In this document: positions 5,634 to 6,657 of the stretch, piece by piece
Position numbering within the stretch: position 1 is the first letter of the stretch
Layout of the letters: each line of letters starts with the position of its first letter
Assembly: GCA_030690705.1 (NCBI GenBank)
Contig: JAUYGE010000153.1
Location: 1 to 6,657 of the forward strand
From: Dehalococcoidia bacterium
GTDB taxonomy: Bacteria; Chloroflexota; Dehalococcoidia; JAENJB01
Direction: 5' to 3'
DNA: 6,657 bases
Made by a program: the position numbers and the translations under genes
The notes under the pieces: model-generated
Seen by the model: only the letters and a program-made list of their open reading frames with translations
Database searches by the model: none
What the model was told of the DNA's origin: nothing

Positions 5634-5849
5634 ATGAACACTCTGGCAACGAAAAGTCACTCGGGATTCCTGGGGAAGGCTTCGGCCTTCTGGCCGGTCC
5701 TTCTGGCCGCCACGGCAGGCCTTTACCTCGTCGCCCTGTACCAGACTGAGGCCGTGGCCGCTATGGTGGGCCAGACAGGCCAGACCATGAACCTGCTGCA
5801 CGAGGTCTTCCACGACGTGCGGCACGCCGCCGGCTTTATGTGCCATTGA
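5634..5849 (+). CDS. cbtB: Cobalt transporter subunit CbtB
   Basis: A 71-residue membrane protein matching the CbtB family in size and layout: a short N-terminus, one hydrophobic helix (about 18-36) and a C-terminal metal-binding tail. The tail HEVFHDVRHAAGFMCH (56-71) holds H56, H60, H64, C70 and H71, the spaced histidines typical of CbtB that are thought to bind cobalt. A strong ribosome site TAGGAGGTG (5621-5629) precedes the ATG. The gene lies 58 nt after the CbiX-CbiC stop with no evident promoter between, so it probably belongs to the riboswitch operon. Its stop overlaps the cbtA start. CbtAB systems are known as B12-regulated predicted cobalt transporters; the transport mechanism is not shown here. 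Confidence 0.93.
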   Translation: MNTLATKSHSGFLGKASAFWPVLLAATAGLYLVALYQTEAVAAMVGQTGQTMNLLHEVFHDVRHAAGFMCH

Positions 5850-6595
5850 TGAGTCCCGACCGATTCTACCCGGTGCTGAAGGCGGCCCTTCTCGCCGGGC
5901 TGATCGCCGGGCTGGTCATGGGCCTCTACCATTTCGTGCTCACCGAGCCCGTGATTGACCGAGCTATCGCCCTGGAGGACGAGGCGGCCATGGCGCCCGG
6001 CCAGGCCGCCCGCTATGCACCGCTGGTCTCCCGGGGCGTCCAGAAGGCGATGCTGGTAGTGGGCAGCGCCCTCTACGGCCTGGCGGCAGGCGTCGTTTTC
6101 GCTGCCGTCTTCGCCCTCCTGGGGCGGCGCATGCCCGGCCGGTGGCCAGATATTAAGGCAGTAGCGCTGGCAGGGGTACTGTGGTGGTCGGTGGGCCTGG
6201 TCCCCTTCCTGAAGTACCCGGCTAATCCGCCGGGTGTGGGAGACCCGGAGACTCTCTACTTCCGGGAGAGCATCCAGCTCGGTTTCATCGCTCTTTCCGT
6301 TCTGGCGGTGGCGCTAGCATGGCTGAGCTACCGGCTGATGGGCAGGTGGTGGACTTCGGCGTCGAAGGCGCAGCGGCTGGTCCTGGCGGTGGGGCTCTAC
6401 GGCGTCATGGCCGTCTTGCTCGCTCTTCTCATGCCCCCTAACCCCGACGCCGTCACGGCGCCCGCCGACCTCGTCTGGGACTTCCGCATTCTCTCCCTGT
6501 CCGGCCAGGTGTTCTTCTGGGCTGTCCTCGGCGGCGGTTCCGCCCTCTTGCTGAGGCGCTTCACCCGGAGAGGCGAACTGAGGGAGAGCGGCTGA
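5849..6595 (+). CDS. cbtA: Cobalt transporter subunit CbtA
   Basis: A 248-residue integral membrane protein with about six hydrophobic segments (near 11-31, 67-92, 103-121, 142-164, 175-195 and 214-236). Family-like sequence includes the first helix with YHFVLTEPVI (27-36), PFLKYPANPPGVGDPETL (119-136) in the loop after helix 3, and MPPNPDAV followed by PADLVWDFRILSL (195-217) before the last helix. It is the predicted membrane component of cobalt uptake with CbtB. The ATG at 5849 overlaps the cbtB stop as TGATG and has no clear ribosome site of its own, pointing to translational coupling. A GTG at 5840 would add only three residues and is the alternative start. It is the last gene of the operon in the window, and no terminator is visible in the 62 nt that follow. 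Confidence 0.92.
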   Translation: MSPDRFYPVLKAALLAGLIAGLVMGLYHFVLTEPVIDRAIALEDEAAMAPGQAARYAPLVSRGVQKAMLVVGSALYGLAAGVVFAAVFALLGRRMPGRWPDIKAVALAGVLWWSVGLVPFLKYPANPPGVGDPETLYFRESIQLGFIALSVLAVALAWLSYRLMGRWWTSASKAQRLVLAVGLYGVMAVLLALLMPPNPDAVTAPADLVWDFRILSLSGQVFFWAVLGGGSALLLRRFTRRGELRESG

Positions 6596-6648
6596 GCGCC
6601 GGTGGTCGCCTGGACGATTCAGCGTCGTAACTATGGACGCTCCCGTTC

Positions 6649-6657
6649 CCCTTCGAC
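6649..6657. repeat. Possible start of another dispersed hairpin repeat, cut by window end
   Basis: The last nine bases, CCCTTCGAC, are identical to 5555-5563 inside the repeat at 5549-5577. The rest would lie outside the window. The match is short, so this is tentative. The remaining bases after cbtA (6596-6648) show no gene, and only a weak 5-bp inverted repeat (GCGTC 6622-6626, GACGC 6636-6640). Confidence 0.35.

Noticed and set aside
6622..6640. Inverted repeat after cbtA as operon terminator
   Set aside because: The stem is only 5 bp with a 9-nt loop and is followed by C/G-rich sequence, not a T tract.

Overview
The window is a GC-rich bacterial chromosomal segment with six convincing genes, one cobalamin riboswitch and several copies of short dispersed palindromic repeats. 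The CbiX-type cobaltochelatase points to the early-cobalt-insertion (anaerobic) route to vitamin B12. Together with the UbiD/flavoprotein/nitroreductase genes and the repeat style, this suggests an anaerobic or facultative bacterium, possibly a Dehalococcoidia-like Chloroflexota. That taxonomic guess rests on general impression only and is weak.

Left half (minus strand, about 1-3305): a probable two-gene unit is read right to left. A fumarate-reductase/AprA-like FAD flavoprotein (start 3305) is followed by a UbiD-family prenyl-FMN decarboxylase (start 1554, stop 118). A 79-nt near-perfect palindromic repeat (1593-1671) lies between them. A second, partly degraded copy, fused to another repeat family, lies just past the end of the UbiD gene (16-114), so the UbiD gene is bracketed by repeats.

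Centre (3306-4262): a 210-nt divergent intergenic region separates the flavoprotein from a plus-strand FMN nitroreductase (3516-4262). The nitroreductase has a good sigma70-type promoter (TTGTCA-N17-TATTAT). Its -35 box overlaps a perfect TTGACA on the other strand, so the two units may be read from back-to-back, mutually exclusive promoters. The three left-hand genes each use a different flavin form (prFMN, FAD, FMN) and may together transform an aromatic or unsaturated carboxylic acid. The substrate cannot be read from the sequence.

Right half (4274-6595): a near-consensus promoter (TTGACT-N17-TATACT) starts a leader holding a cobalamin riboswitch and a textbook intrinsic terminator (10-bp stem plus T6). 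Behind it come a CbiX-CbiC fusion (cobalt chelation plus cobalt-precorrin-8 methylmutase), then cbtB and cbtA, which encode a cobalt transporter and overlap at TGATG. The layout is a compact B12-repressed operon for cobalt uptake, cobalt insertion and a late ring rearrangement. A dispersed hairpin repeat sits on the 3' end of the fusion gene and supplies its stop codon. The window ends in 62 nt with no gene, whose last 9 bases match the start of that same repeat.
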